A stretch of DNA of 64,000 bases from CBDBUR01 sp965212075 (GTDB lineage Bacteria; Pseudomonadota; Alphaproteobacteria; JAPOUT01; G958296285), in NCBI GenBank assembly GCA_965212075.1, contig OZ243043.1, positions 62,001 through 126,000 of the forward strand, written 5' to 3'. The notes under the pieces are model-generated. The model was not told the DNA's origin and searched no databases. It saw only the letters and a program-made list of their open reading frames with translations. Both the position numbers and the translations under genes were made by a program. Within the stretch, counting starts at the first letter, position 1; each line of letters starts with the position of its first letter. Shown here piece after piece: positions 24,876 to 34,700 of the stretch.

Positions 24876-25654
24876 TTTAAAGTTCTTGCTTCGGTGCGCG
24901 CGTAGTCGCGTATCGCATCAAGACTGTCCGCGCGCTTATATTGATAGCGCCCTTCACTGCCAAAAGCTTTGGCATGAATGGTTTGAAAGTCGTAATGTGG
25001 CGGACTATTTGATAAAACATTTGCAAAATCCATATCAAAAGCCTCTTTGGCGACCTCACCAATGCTCACCGGCTCAGCCGTTAGATGAACCAGCGTAAGA
25101 CCAGCTTTGCGCGCTTTTTCAATATCGCGCCAGAGATGAACCATCGGATAAAATTGAAAAACCGCCCGATGATCTATCATGTCAAGACAATTATCGTTCA
25201 ACAGATCAAAAATTGCATTTTTACGCAATCCCGCTCCCACCAATCCCGGAAGCCGAATGATCAAATGATTTACAAAATGTTTCTGAACAAAAACTTCCAA
25301 TAGATGGCGATGGAGGCCATAGGCATGGAGATGATTTTGATCAATCACGCTATTTTCGTCAACACCAACCGGATGGCCAAAAACATCCAACGTGCTGATG
25401 AGAACAAAAAACCGGCACTGGATCGATTTGATATGCTTCATAAGCATTTCGAGGTTTTCCCAATCGGCTTGTGGTTCTTTGTTGGCGAGCCACTTCACCC
25501 CAGGTGCGCCAGCGCAAACCACAAGATCAAACGCTTTGCCCTGAATGTCAGCGATATTTGCTGACCAAAAAAGCTCGTCAAACTGAACTTGCTGAACTTG
25601 TTTGAGCAAAGTGGTGCCCACAAAGCCACTGCATCCGATCAGAGCACTTTTCAT
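24872..25654 (-). CDS. NAD-dependent sugar epimerase/dehydratase-like protein
   Basis: From ATG 25654 the protein has 260 residues and begins with a Rossmann nucleotide-binding loop (LIGCSGFVGTTLL). The SDR Tyr-x3-Lys motif is not obvious (YGLHRHLLE occupies the place), so catalysis may be altered. It could act as a sugar reductase or a binding protein. The longer frame to 25729 is rejected because ATG 25654 gives the usual ATGA overlap and puts the Rossmann loop at the N-terminus. Operon context points to nucleotide-sugar processing. Confidence 0.7.
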   Translation of the reverse strand: MKSALIGCSGFVGTTLLKQVQQVQFDELFWSANIADIQGKAFDLVVCAGAPGVKWLANKEPQADWENLEMLMKHIKSIQCRFFVLISTLDVFGHPVGVDENSVIDQNHLHAYGLHRHLLEVFVQKHFVNHLIIRLPGLVGAGLRKNAIFDLLNDNCLDMIDHRAVFQFYPMVHLWRDIEKARKAGLTLVHLTAEPVSIGEVAKEAFDMDFANVLSNSPPHYDFQTIHAKAFGSEGRYQYKRADSLDAIRDYARTEARTLK

Positions 25655-26808
25655 AAACTTTTCCGCTTTTTGACTGCGCCGTGTGTTGACGTGCCTGACG
25701 ATAAAGGCTGCGCGTCTAACTTCTCCCAAATATCATAGATATTGTCAATTTTACCACCCAAAATTGAATAATAATTTTTAAGTAGATGATTTTTTTCAAA
25801 AAGGATCGGACGGCCATCATCGCCCTCATTTCTGGTCAGCACGGTCTTGACCTCAAAAAGAGAAGAAATATACTCGGCCTCACCGATGATCGGCAGATAA
25901 CGCCGCGCGTCCCTGATCATGCGATCGGCGCGCGTGTGGTCATGTTCAGCGAGTTTTTCGTAAGGGTTGATCGCCGGATCATCCGGCCAGTGGAGATGAG
26001 GCGTATAGCGCACATGTGTCAACGCATGGAGCTTGCGTGGAGGAAAAGGCATCAACGAAAAAAATGGCCCATCCATCACGGTCACGCAGAATTTGTCCAA
26101 TGGCGGCGGCACTTTGACAAGTGCGATTTCGGCGATCTCCTGCTTCAATCCTCTCGGCTGAGAAGGTGTGATGCCTTTGATCTGATCAAGTCCGCTATAG
26201 GTGCAATTGAATATATAATCCGCCGAAAAATCTTGATGACCGTCTTGTTGCATGGCGGCGCATTCGGCAACCAAGCTCTGATTACGCCCTTGATGAATTT
26301 GCTGAACATGCCAGCCAGTTTTGACCTCAATGCCTGCGCAAGTGAGAGCTTCTTTTGCGAGCGTTTCCAATTTTGTCGCATCAAAAACATATTCTTCAAC
26401 GGCAAATACATCTGTGATCAAGCGAGAATCAAACAAAGCACGGATCTTCGGCGGCGGCGATTTCAATGAAATGTTGGCGGCAGCGCAGAAGCGTATAAAT
26501 TGCTCTCTCGTGATTTTGGAATTTTTTTTGGCCACCGCATAAAGGCTGATGAAGCCATCTTGGACTGCCCCGCGGTAATCTTTAATAAAATGCGGGAAGT
26601 TAATTTGACTGCGAAAAGCGGTTGCCAAAGAGCGCGGATAATGCGCGCCCGCATGAATGCGCGCCTGATTGTGATAAGAAGCGCGCGCGAATAATTTTTG
26701 CTCGCGTTCAATCAAAGCAATTTTGACCAAACCGCGACGATTGGCCAAATAGGCTGCGATGGCGGTTCCGTAAAATCCACCACCGATAATGATGGCATCG
26801 TAATGCAT
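25651..26808 (-). CDS. FAD-dependent oxidoreductase (DAO-like)
   Basis: The 385-residue flavoprotein begins with an FAD-binding Rossmann motif (DAIIIGGGFYGTAIAAYLA) and ends with a typical second FAD-contact region (LGGKIDNIYDIWEKL). The middle resembles glycine/D-amino-acid oxidase-type enzymes that oxidise C-N or C-O bonds. Its partner and substrate in the glycan operon are unknown. ATG 26808 is preferred over GTG 26817 because AAGG stands about 11 bp upstream. It overlaps the epimerase-like gene by 4 bp. Confidence 0.8.
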   Translation of the reverse strand: MHYDAIIIGGGFYGTAIAAYLANRRGLVKIALIEREQKLFARASYHNQARIHAGAHYPRSLATAFRSQINFPHFIKDYRGAVQDGFISLYAVAKKNSKITREQFIRFCAAANISLKSPPPKIRALFDSRLITDVFAVEEYVFDATKLETLAKEALTCAGIEVKTGWHVQQIHQGRNQSLVAECAAMQQDGHQDFSADYIFNCTYSGLDQIKGITPSQPRGLKQEIAEIALVKVPPPLDKFCVTVMDGPFFSLMPFPPRKLHALTHVRYTPHLHWPDDPAINPYEKLAEHDHTRADRMIRDARRYLPIIGEAEYISSLFEVKTVLTRNEGDDGRPILFEKNHLLKNYYSILGGKIDNIYDIWEKLDAQPLSSGTSTHGAVKKRKSL

Positions 26809-26826
26809 GCTGTTCACGCCTTGAAG

Positions 26827-27816
26827 TTATTCACTGGTAGAAATATCTTCAACGTTCAATTTTTTGTGATGGGTGATGACAGCGCTTGAAAACTCCCGGC
26901 CAATATGATGGGTGCCCTCTTTGCTTGAAAGGCTGCCGATATATAAAATATACTCACTCAGGACAAGAAGCGTTATTGAAATCAGAAAGAACATGCCCGA
27001 TTGCTGCAACGACAATGTCACCCAGCCTGGTGCCACCTCTTTCTGAAATACCCAAACGGCGACAATATAGACCGAATAAAGCAAATTCATACTTGCACCA
27101 AACAAGCAGAAAATGGCGACAAGCCGCATCGGTCCATGCGTCGCCGAGACGAGCAGGCTAATGCCCCGGTCCATACTATCACGCAGAGTTTTTTTATGTC
27201 GGCCCTCAAGAGGCGTTTTATAGGTCAGATGTTCAGCCACAAATCCCGACACCGATTGCAAATGTCGATAAGCCACTTCCGGTCTTGCGTGCTGTAAAAT
27301 GAAATTGACAATGTTGCGGCTAAGGATTCTGAACTCGGGCTGGGTTTTGGCGAGATGCCCATGGCCTAGCAATCTACACAGGATGTTAAAGGCGCTGGCG
27401 GCCAAACGATAGGCCAAGCTTTTTTTAGGCTGGTGCTCATTGCGCGCAAAGACGATATCGGCACCGTCGGCGGTTTTTTGCATCATCTCAGGCAAGAAGC
27501 GGATGTCGTCAATGAGCGGATCAATCACAGCGACATAATCGCCCAGCGCATTTTCTAGTCCCGCCCACGAGGCCGCTGTCGAATTAATCTGGCGGCTCAA
27601 AATATAGACCTGTAAATTTGGCAGGCCGCTTTCTGCGGTGAGTTTTTGGAAAATGGCGGTGCTTTGATCGGTTGATGCATTATCAACGATGATCAATTCA
27701 TAATCGCTGGCGAGCGGCGCGATGATGGCGGTTGCCTCGCGCAAGAGGGCTTCCAGCCGCTTCGCTTGATTGCGCACCACCAACACCACAGATAGAAATA
27801 AAGGAAATTGTGCCAT
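26827..27816 (-). CDS. Family-2 glycosyltransferase with C-terminal membrane hairpin (DPM/ArnC-like)
   Basis: This 329-residue enzyme has an N-terminal GT-A fold (FLSVVLVVRNQAKRLEALL, ELIIVDNASTDQSTAIF, YVAVIDPLIDD as the metal-binding region) and two C-terminal membrane helices (about 235-260 and 270-295). It resembles polyprenyl-phosphate sugar transferases. It is the first gene of the six-gene leftward operon and would supply the lipid-linked donor used by the GT2-membrane protein at the other end. Confidence 0.85.
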   Translation of the reverse strand: MAQFPLFLSVVLVVRNQAKRLEALLREATAIIAPLASDYELIIVDNASTDQSTAIFQKLTAESGLPNLQVYILSRQINSTAASWAGLENALGDYVAVIDPLIDDIRFLPEMMQKTADGADIVFARNEHQPKKSLAYRLAASAFNILCRLLGHGHLAKTQPEFRILSRNIVNFILQHARPEVAYRHLQSVSGFVAEHLTYKTPLEGRHKKTLRDSMDRGISLLVSATHGPMRLVAIFCLFGASMNLLYSVYIVAVWVFQKEVAPGWVTLSLQQSGMFFLISITLLVLSEYILYIGSLSSKEGTHHIGREFSSAVITHHKKLNVEDISTSE

Positions 27817-27966
27817 AGTTTGCCTTTAGGTGATTCGCTTGCCAATAAGTCTATACGAAATAAGCATCATTTGTTTGAGGGTCGATTTTTCCCGATTATT
27901 ATATCTCCTTGAAGGACTTCACTGACATAGCGGTTTGGGTGCTTGGCGCTGATATGGCGTACTGCG

Positions 27967-28043
27967 GTGGATGCGGCCTATCCGTGCCAGACTTTGCGCC
28001 AGCTCGCGGCGATCATTGATGAGACGGTTAAGATGAGGATTTA
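27967..28043 (+). pseudogene. Right copy of the 77-bp direct repeat: displaced 3' end of the VWA gene
   Basis: This is a nearly perfect copy of the last 77 bases of the VWA gene. It ends exactly at the stop codon of the convergent DUF2834 gene. It has no start and no upstream VWA sequence. It is best read as the original 3' end of the VWA gene, pushed 6.5 kb away when the glycan block was inserted. The bases just left of it (27817-27966) show no gene. Confidence 0.85.
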
Positions 28044-28370
28044 AGCTGCGGGCGCGTCTTCAAGCGCTCTCTGGCGCATATATAAAAAGAGCGGCAGGCC
28101 GAAGCTGACGCCGAAGAAAAATGCGCCGACAATGGGCAGCCAGAGCTGGCTGATCCGCAATCTCGCTCCTTCGGTGAGAATAAGAACGCACATCACGATA
28201 AAAGACAGGATCACATCAATCGCGACGGCTCCGGCGATGCCGTTAGCGAACATATCAGAGAGAATAAGCTCTAAAGCGAGGCCATGTTTGGCAAGCCATG
28301 GCAGATATTGCGTCATGGGCAGGAATAAGCCGATGACCGCCAAAATGAGATAGATGAAACGTAAAGGCAT
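28041..28370 (-). CDS. DUF2834 family membrane protein
   Basis: This 109-residue protein has three hydrophobic segments and the DUF2834 pattern: an early PMTQYLPWL turn, FANGIAGAVAIDVILSF in the middle, and GVSFGLPLFLYMRQR at the end. The family's function is unknown. It probably converged directly on the VWA gene before the island inserted. It stands alone on its strand, with 32 bp to the aldo/keto reductase remnant. Confidence 0.8.
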   Translation of the reverse strand: MPLRFIYLILAVIGLFLPMTQYLPWLAKHGLALELILSDMFANGIAGAVAIDVILSFIVMCVLILTEGARLRISQLWLPIVGAFFFGVSFGLPLFLYMRQRALEDAPAA

Positions 28371-28402
28371 GATATTCCTCCTTAAAGTTTATTAGAGGCT
28401 TT

Positions 28403-28633
28403 TTAGCTGCCGCTAATATGATCTATTTTACCAAAAACATTTGGAAGTTTGTCAAGAATTTCATTTTTGAGCGGCGTCTGGCTGATCGCGCGGATATTTT
28501 CGTGCAGATGGCGGGGGTTGCTGGCATGGTTGATGTCGTGGCCGGTAGCCAGTCCGAGGCGGCTCGGCGCTGCGCATCCGAGCGCTGCGCGCGAGACCCC
28601 CATCCCCGTGCGCCCTAAAATGATCCTGTCCAT
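28403..28633 (-). pseudogene. Aldo/keto reductase with a large internal deletion
   Basis: A 76-codon frame joins two ends of an aldo/keto reductase. Residues 1-37 match the N-terminus (RIILGRTGMGVSRAALGC, SRLGLATGHD). Residues 38-76 match the C-terminus (NPRHLHENIRAI, PLKNEILDKL, KIDHISGS). A working enzyme has about 320 residues. The TIM-barrel core, including the catalytic Tyr and Lys, is missing without a frameshift at the junction. It is almost certainly a decayed gene beside the restriction-modification insertion. Confidence 0.75.
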
Positions 28634-28757
28634 ATTATTTATAATCCCTCTAAAAAAACCATCCGTAAAAGATTCTCACGTAAGGATTTTTTTTATCCTT
28701 ATATTGAAGTTAAGATAACCCTTTCAGTTCGAGTCGTTTTAATCAGGGGATAGGATC

Positions 28758-29702
28758 ATGCAGGCATTGCTTTTTGAGCCATATGATCAATCTGACGAAG
28801 ATTTTTCAAAACCATCTTTGCCTTCTCGCTCAATAGCGACTTCTTTTGCTATGGATGTAATCCAGCAGGGAGATGTCTTGAAAGAGTTAAAAAAAATAAA
28901 AAAGAATAGTTTATTTGACGTGGTGATTGCTGATCCGCCTTATAATATCGGGAAGGATTTTGGCAACAATCAAGATTCACGGGATCTTCAAGAATATTGC
29001 CACTGGTCAAAGGAATGGATAAAAGAATGTTTTCGCTTGGTCAAACCTTCGGGGCTTATTTATGTTTATGGTTTTGCGGAGATATTAGCGCATATTGCGG
29101 TATCTTTTCCTATAGACCAGCAGAGATGGCTTGCGTGGCATTATACAAATAAGGCAGTGCCATCATCAAAGTTTTGGCAGAGAAGCCATGAATCCATTTT
29201 GTGCTTATGGAAGGGGCAGAGGCCAAAAATCAACATCGATGCGATCCGAGAGCCTTATACGGAATCTTATAAAAAATGCGCGGGCAAAGTTCGGCGGGAG
29301 ACAAAATGCCGCTATAACGGACAGGGCAAAGAGACAATTTATAACGCTCACCCAAAAGGCGCGCTGCCCCGAGATGTTATCAAAGCCCCCGCTCTTGCGG
29401 GGGGGGCAGGGCATGCTGAGCGCTGGTTTTTGTGTCGTGATTGTGGCGGTGTTTATGAGCCGCGCGAATTAAAAAATCATCAAAATTGTGATGTGCTTAA
29501 ACATCCGACTCAAAAGCCCTCTTTGCTGACAGAAAAATTAATTCTTTCTGCAGCCAAGAAAAAAAACGGAAAGCTGCTCGTGCCTTTTGCAGGTTCTGGT
29601 TCAGAATGTGTTGTCGCCAAGAAATTGAAAGTCGGATATTACGGCATCGAAATTAACCCTGAATATGTAAATTTAGCTAGAGAATGGTTGGCGCGTGTCT
29701 GA
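28758..29702 (+). CDS. DNA methyltransferase, N6/N4 amino type (beta-like order, DPPY)
   Basis: The 314-residue enzyme has the catalytic motif DPPY at 59-62 before the SAM-binding FAGSGS motif at 277-282, the beta-class order seen in CcrM and HinfI methylases. The HPTQKP motif typical of this class is also present. A C-x2-C...H-x2-N-C segment around residues 231-250 may be a small zinc site in the target-recognition region. It overlaps the nuclease gene by 8 bp, so it protects the site cut by that nuclease. The gene is visibly AT-rich compared with neighbours, suggesting transfer. Confidence 0.9.
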   Translation: MQALLFEPYDQSDEDFSKPSLPSRSIATSFAMDVIQQGDVLKELKKIKKNSLFDVVIADPPYNIGKDFGNNQDSRDLQEYCHWSKEWIKECFRLVKPSGLIYVYGFAEILAHIAVSFPIDQQRWLAWHYTNKAVPSSKFWQRSHESILCLWKGQRPKINIDAIREPYTESYKKCAGKVRRETKCRYNGQGKETIYNAHPKGALPRDVIKAPALAGGAGHAERWFLCRDCGGVYEPRELKNHQNCDVLKHPTQKPSLLTEKLILSAAKKKNGKLLVPFAGSGSECVVAKKLKVGYYGIEINPEYVNLAREWLARV

Positions 29703-30366
29703 TCTGGAGAGTTTTGAAGAATTTCTTGGTTCAATAGACCTTGAGAAATATCGGAAGCAATACTCTCCTATTAAACTTGTTGAACTCGATTTGCCAAGAG
29801 AGGTTCAATCTCTCCCCCATATTTTTCAATGTTATTGGGAGAATAAATCTGACTGGCTATTGTTTGAGGAGTTTTACAAAAAATATGGGGACGATCTTAG
29901 TGTTCAAATAGAAGAATTCAGAAAAAAATCTCTTTTTAGTAAAGAGACTTTTTATAGAGGACTGCCTGCAAGAACATATAGAACTTGGGCAAGTCTTTTG
30001 ACACAGATACAGGGAGGTTATTTAGCAGAAAAAATCTATGGCAAAAATAACGTTGTAATGAGTGCAGAACTTGATTGGAAAGGAGTAGATTTCCGAGTTT
30101 TGAAAGGAAATTCAGAAGTTAATATGCAAATCAAAAAAAAGACAATGAGCAGAGAAGTCCGCGCTCCCTACAAAGACATGAAATATGAGATGGAAATTAG
30201 GGGTATCGTATATGCAGTTCCGGGGAACCGCTATAAGAAAAACGGGGAAGAGAGAAAACCTTTTCGGGATTGGAAAAATTACTGGGAAGGCAAGCTTGAT
30301 ATTCTTGACAATGGGTTTGTTGTTTTCCGCAAAGGAATTTTTGATGCCCTCGAAGCGATTGAATGA
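29695..30366 (+). CDS. Type II restriction endonuclease, TaqI-like
   Basis: The 223-residue nuclease resembles TaqI by eye. The N-terminus has FLGSIDLEKYRKQYSPIK followed by DLPRE. The middle has LPARTYRTW. The catalytic region reads ELD at 125-127, D132 and QIKKK at 145-149, matching the PD-(D/E)xK residues of TaqI. TaqI cuts TCGA; specificity here is likely but not proven to be the same. TaqI is about 260 residues, so this is a shorter member. It is coupled to the methylase upstream and AT-rich. Confidence 0.8.
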   Translation: MSDLESFEEFLGSIDLEKYRKQYSPIKLVELDLPREVQSLPHIFQCYWENKSDWLLFEEFYKKYGDDLSVQIEEFRKKSLFSKETFYRGLPARTYRTWASLLTQIQGGYLAEKIYGKNNVVMSAELDWKGVDFRVLKGNSEVNMQIKKKTMSREVRAPYKDMKYEMEIRGIVYAVPGNRYKKNGEERKPFRDWKNYWEGKLDILDNGFVVFRKGIFDALEAIE

Positions 30367-30386
30367 TTTGTCTTTTTATTTCTCTC

Positions 30387-31793
30387 CTATCGTGGCAATT
30401 GAGTTGAACCTAGCAGAAATTCATCGACGGCGCGTGCGGCCTGACGGCCTTCGCGGATCGCCCAGACAACGAGCGACTGACCGCGCCTCATATCACCGGC
30501 GGTGAACACTTTATCGAGCGAGGTTTTATAATCGCGGTCATCGGCGAGGACATTGCCGCGCGTGTCGAGTTTAACCGCCAGTTTTTTGAGCAGGCCGTCA
30601 TGGACGGGGTGGACAAAGCCCATAGCGAGCAGGACGAGGTCAGCGCGCAGCGAGAATTCGGAGTCCTCGATTTTTTGCATGGCCTCATCGACGCGCGCGC
30701 AATTGAGGTGAGTGATCCGGCCATTTTCGCCGGAGAAGCTGCTGGTGATGACCGACCAGTCGCGCTCAGCGCCTTCTTCCTGGCTTGATGAGGTGCGCAG
30801 TTTAAGCGGCCAGTCGGGCCAGGTGAGGGCTTTGTTTTCATGCAGAGGCGGTTTGGGCATGATCTCCAATTGCGTGACCGAGAGCGCGCTTTGCCGGAAA
30901 GAGGTGCCGATGCAGTCCGAGCCGGTATCGCCGCCGCCGATGACGATGACATGTTTGCCGCTTGCGAAAATATCTTGAGCGGCGACGCCTTCACCGGCGA
31001 TGCGCTGGTTTTGCTGCGTGAGGAAATCCATTGCGAAATGGATGCCGTTGAGCTGGCGGCCTTCAATGGGCAGGTCGCGCGGTTTTTCGGAGCCTCCGGT
31101 GAGCACGATGGCATGATAATCTTTAATGATCTCATCGGGCGTTTGGATGTGCTGCCCGCAATGGAAGACGACGCCTTCCTGCTCCATTTGTTCAACGCGG
31201 CGATCGATCAGGTGTTTTTCCATTTTAAAATCGGGGATGCCATAGCGCAGCAGCCCGCCGGGCTTGGCATTTTTTTCAAACAGATGGACGTGATGACCGG
31301 CGCGCGCGAGTTGCTGCGCGCAGGCGAGTCCCGCCGGCCCGGAGCCGATGATCGCGACACTCTTGCCGGTTTTGCTGGGCGGGATTTCGGGCTGCACCCA
31401 ATTTTCGCGCCAAGCGCGGTCGATGATGGCGCACTCGATGGTTTTGATCGTCACCGGATCGTTTTCAATGTTGAGCGTGCAGGAAGCCTCACAGGGTGCC
31501 GGACAGATGCGTCCGGTGAATTCGGGGAAGTTATTGGTTGAGTGGAGGTTTTGCGCGGCGTCTTGCCATTGTCCTTTCCAGACGAGGTCGTTCCAGTCGG
31601 GGATTTGGTTATTGACCGGACAGCCGCTATGGCAATAGGGGATGCCGCAATCCATGCATCGCGCGGCTTGATTGCGCTGCGCCTCTTCGCTGAGCGGCAG
31701 AGTGAATTCGCGCCAGTGGCGCACGCGATCGCCTGCGGAGAGGTTGCGGCGGTCCTGCCGCCCGATTTCGAGGAAGCCTGTAATTTTACCCAT
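30387..31793 (-). CDS. gltD: Glutamate synthase (NADPH) small subunit
   Basis: The 468-residue subunit transfers electrons from NADPH to the large subunit. An N-terminal region binds iron-sulfur clusters (CMDCGIPYC, GCPVNN, CPAPCEASC). FAD- and NADPH-binding Rossmann folds follow (VAIIGSGPAGLACAQQLARA; VIVIGGGDTGSDCIGT). The C-terminal motif GDMRRGQSLVVWAIREGR completes the family. ATG 31793 is chosen because family members begin with MGKITGFLE-like sequence. It starts 2 bp after the gltB stop, so the two form an operon. Confidence 0.95.
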   Translation of the reverse strand: MGKITGFLEIGRQDRRNLSAGDRVRHWREFTLPLSEEAQRNQAARCMDCGIPYCHSGCPVNNQIPDWNDLVWKGQWQDAAQNLHSTNNFPEFTGRICPAPCEASCTLNIENDPVTIKTIECAIIDRAWRENWVQPEIPPSKTGKSVAIIGSGPAGLACAQQLARAGHHVHLFEKNAKPGGLLRYGIPDFKMEKHLIDRRVEQMEQEGVVFHCGQHIQTPDEIIKDYHAIVLTGGSEKPRDLPIEGRQLNGIHFAMDFLTQQNQRIAGEGVAAQDIFASGKHVIVIGGGDTGSDCIGTSFRQSALSVTQLEIMPKPPLHENKALTWPDWPLKLRTSSSQEEGAERDWSVITSSFSGENGRITHLNCARVDEAMQKIEDSEFSLRADLVLLAMGFVHPVHDGLLKKLAVKLDTRGNVLADDRDYKTSLDKVFTAGDMRRGQSLVVWAIREGRQAARAVDEFLLGSTQLPR

Positions 31794-31795
31794 AT

Positions 31796-34700
31796 TTACC
31801 TGCTGCGTGATATGGCAAGCGGCTGGCCTGCGAGCGATTGACGCTCCTTGAGTGCGCGCTGGTAATCGACGGGCATGATCTTGACGAATTTTTTGAGGCT
31901 GACCTCCCAATTTTCGAGCAGCGCGCGGGCGGGGGCGGAGTTTGTATAATGGGCGTGATTTTCGATGAGCTGGCGCAGGCGTTCGGCGTCAAAGCGTGTC
32001 ATATCGGACATCACATCGACGAGGCCGTGCATTTCGAGGTCGCCGCCCTGATGAGCGCGCTGTTCGAGTGTGCGGTCTTCGGCCTCGATCGGCTGGAGCT
32101 CGACCATAGCGAGGTTGCAGTTTTTTTCGAAATCGCCGTTTTGGTCAAACACATAGGCGACGCCGCCGGACATGCCAGCGGCGAAGTTGCGTCCGGTTTC
32201 GCCCAGCACGACGACGATGCCGCCGGTCATATATTCGCATCCATGGTCGCCGCAGCCCTCGACGACGGCGACGGCGCCGGAATTGCGCACGGCGAAGCGC
32301 TCACCGGCGACGCCGCGGAAATAGCATGATCCGGCGATTGCGCCATAGAGCACGGTATTGCCGACGATGATGCTTTCTTCAGGCGTGATCGTGGAGTGAG
32401 CGGGAGGATAGATGACGAGCCGCCCTCCGGCGAGGCCTTTGCCGACATAATCATTGGCTTCGCCGACCAGCTCCATGCTGATGCCGTGAGCGAGCCACGC
32501 GCCGAAACTTTGTCCGGCCTGTCCTTCGAGTCTGATGGAGATCGTATCTTCCTTGAGGCCTTTATGGCCGAAGCGTTTGGCGATTTCGCCAGAGAGCATG
32601 GCGCCGGTGGTGCGGTCGGTGTTGTGGATTTTGGCCTTGATGCTGATCGGCTTTTGATGATCCAGAGCGGGCTGCGCGGCTTTGATGAACTGGCGGTCGA
32701 GGATATTTTCAATCTGGTGTTTTTGCGGCTCGCATTTATATAGAGGCGTGGCAACTTTGGGCTTGGCGAGCACGCGGCTCATATCGAGGCCGCGCGCCTT
32801 CCAATGGGCGATGGCCGTTTCTTGGTTGAGGAAATCGGAGCGGCCAATCATATCGTCAAAGCGGGCGACGCCCATCTGCGCCATGATCTGCCGCGCTTCT
32901 TCGGCGACGAAGAAGAAATAATTGACGGCATGTTCGGGCGCGCCGCGGAAGCGTTTGCGCAGCACGGGGTCTTGGGTTGCGATGCCGACCGGACAAGTAT
33001 TGAGATGACATTTGCGCATCATGATGCAGCCGATCGCGATCAAGGGAGCGGTGGAGAAGCCGAATTCATCGGCACCCAGCAAAGCGGCGATGACGACATC
33101 GCGTCCGGTGCGCAGGCCGCCATCGACCTGCACCGAGATGCGCGAGCGCAGCCGGTTCAATATGAGGGTCTGGTGTGTTTCGGCGAGGCCGATCTCCCAG
33201 GGGCTTCCGGCATGTTTAATGGAAGTGAGGGGGCTGGCTCCTGTGCCGCCTTCAAAGCCGGAGATGGTTACATGATCGGCGCGCGCCTTTGCGACTCCGG
33301 CGGCGACCGTGCCGACGCCGACTTCGGAAACCAATTTGACGCTGATAGCGGCGGCGGGGTTGACATTTTTCAGATCAAAGATGAGCTGTGCGAGGTCTTC
33401 AATGGAATAGATATCGTGATGGGGCGGCGGCGAGATCAGTCCGACGCCGGGGGTTGAGTAGCGCACTTTGGCGATGACCGGATCGACTTTATGTCCGGGC
33501 AATTGACCGCCTTCGCCGGGTTTTGCGCCCTGCGCCATTTTGATTTGGATCATATCGGCATTGACGAGATATTCGGCGGTGACGCCGAAGCGTCCAGAGG
33601 CGACTTGTTTGATCGCCGAGCGCATTGAATCGCCATTGGGCAGAGGGCGGTAGCGATCGGGCTCTTCGCCGCCTTCGCCGGTATTGGATTTGCCGCCGAT
33701 GCGGTTCATCGTGCGTGCGAGCGTCGTATGGGCTTCGCGGCTGATGGAGCCGAACGACATGGCGCCGGTGGAAAAGCGCTTGACGATGCTGGCGGCGGGC
33801 TCCACCTCTTCGAGCGGGATCGCTTTGCGGCTGATCTCTTCGGCCTTTTTGATGTGGAACAGGCCGCGCAGACTCATCAATTGGGTGTTTTGCTCATTGA
33901 TGCGCTGGGCGAAGTTTTGATAGGTTTCCCGATCATTGCTGCGCACCGCATGTTGGAGGTCGCGCACGGTTTCGTGTCGCCAGACATGGTCTTCGCCGCG
34001 CAGGCGCACGGCATATTCGCCGCCGACATTGAGCGCATGTTGGAGCACCGGCGCGTTGCCGAAGGCTTGCTCATGGCGCTGGAAGGCTTCGGCAGCGATG
34101 ACGCCCAAGGCGACGCCCTCCACTTGGCTTGCGGTGCCGGTGAAATAGAGCCGCACGAAATCGGAAGCCAGCCCGACAGCATCAAAAATTTGCGCACCGC
34201 AATAAGATTGGTAGGTGGAAATGCCCATTTTAGACATGACTTTGAGCAGGCCTTTATTGACGGCTTTGATATAGCGCTTGATCGCATCCTCAGCGCTGAT
34301 TTTTTGATCAAATTTGAGGCGGAGCGCGTCAATGGTTTCAAAGGCGAGCCAAGGGTTGATCGCCTCCGCGCCATAACCGGCCAGACAGGCAAAGTGGTGG
34401 GTTTCGCGCGCCTCGCCGGTTTCGACGACGAGTCCGGCGGAGGTTCTCATGCCTTTTTGGATCAAGAAATGATGGACCGCCGATGTCGCGAGCAAAGCGG
34501 GGATCGCAACGCGCTGGTGGTTCATCAGCCGGTCGGAGAGGATGATGATGTTATAGCCGTCTTTGACCGCGCTGAGTGCGCGCTCGCACAGGCGGGTGAT
34601 CATGCGCTCCATGGCAGCAGAGCCGCGCTCTTGGGCGTAGGTGATGTCGAGCGTTTTGGTGCGGAAATGATCGTCGGAGACATTGCCGATCATCCGGATT

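Noticed and set aside
21549..27966. Integrase or transposase inside the repeat-bounded block
   Set aside because: All six genes are accounted for by glycan functions; none resembles a recombinase, so the mechanism of insertion is left open.
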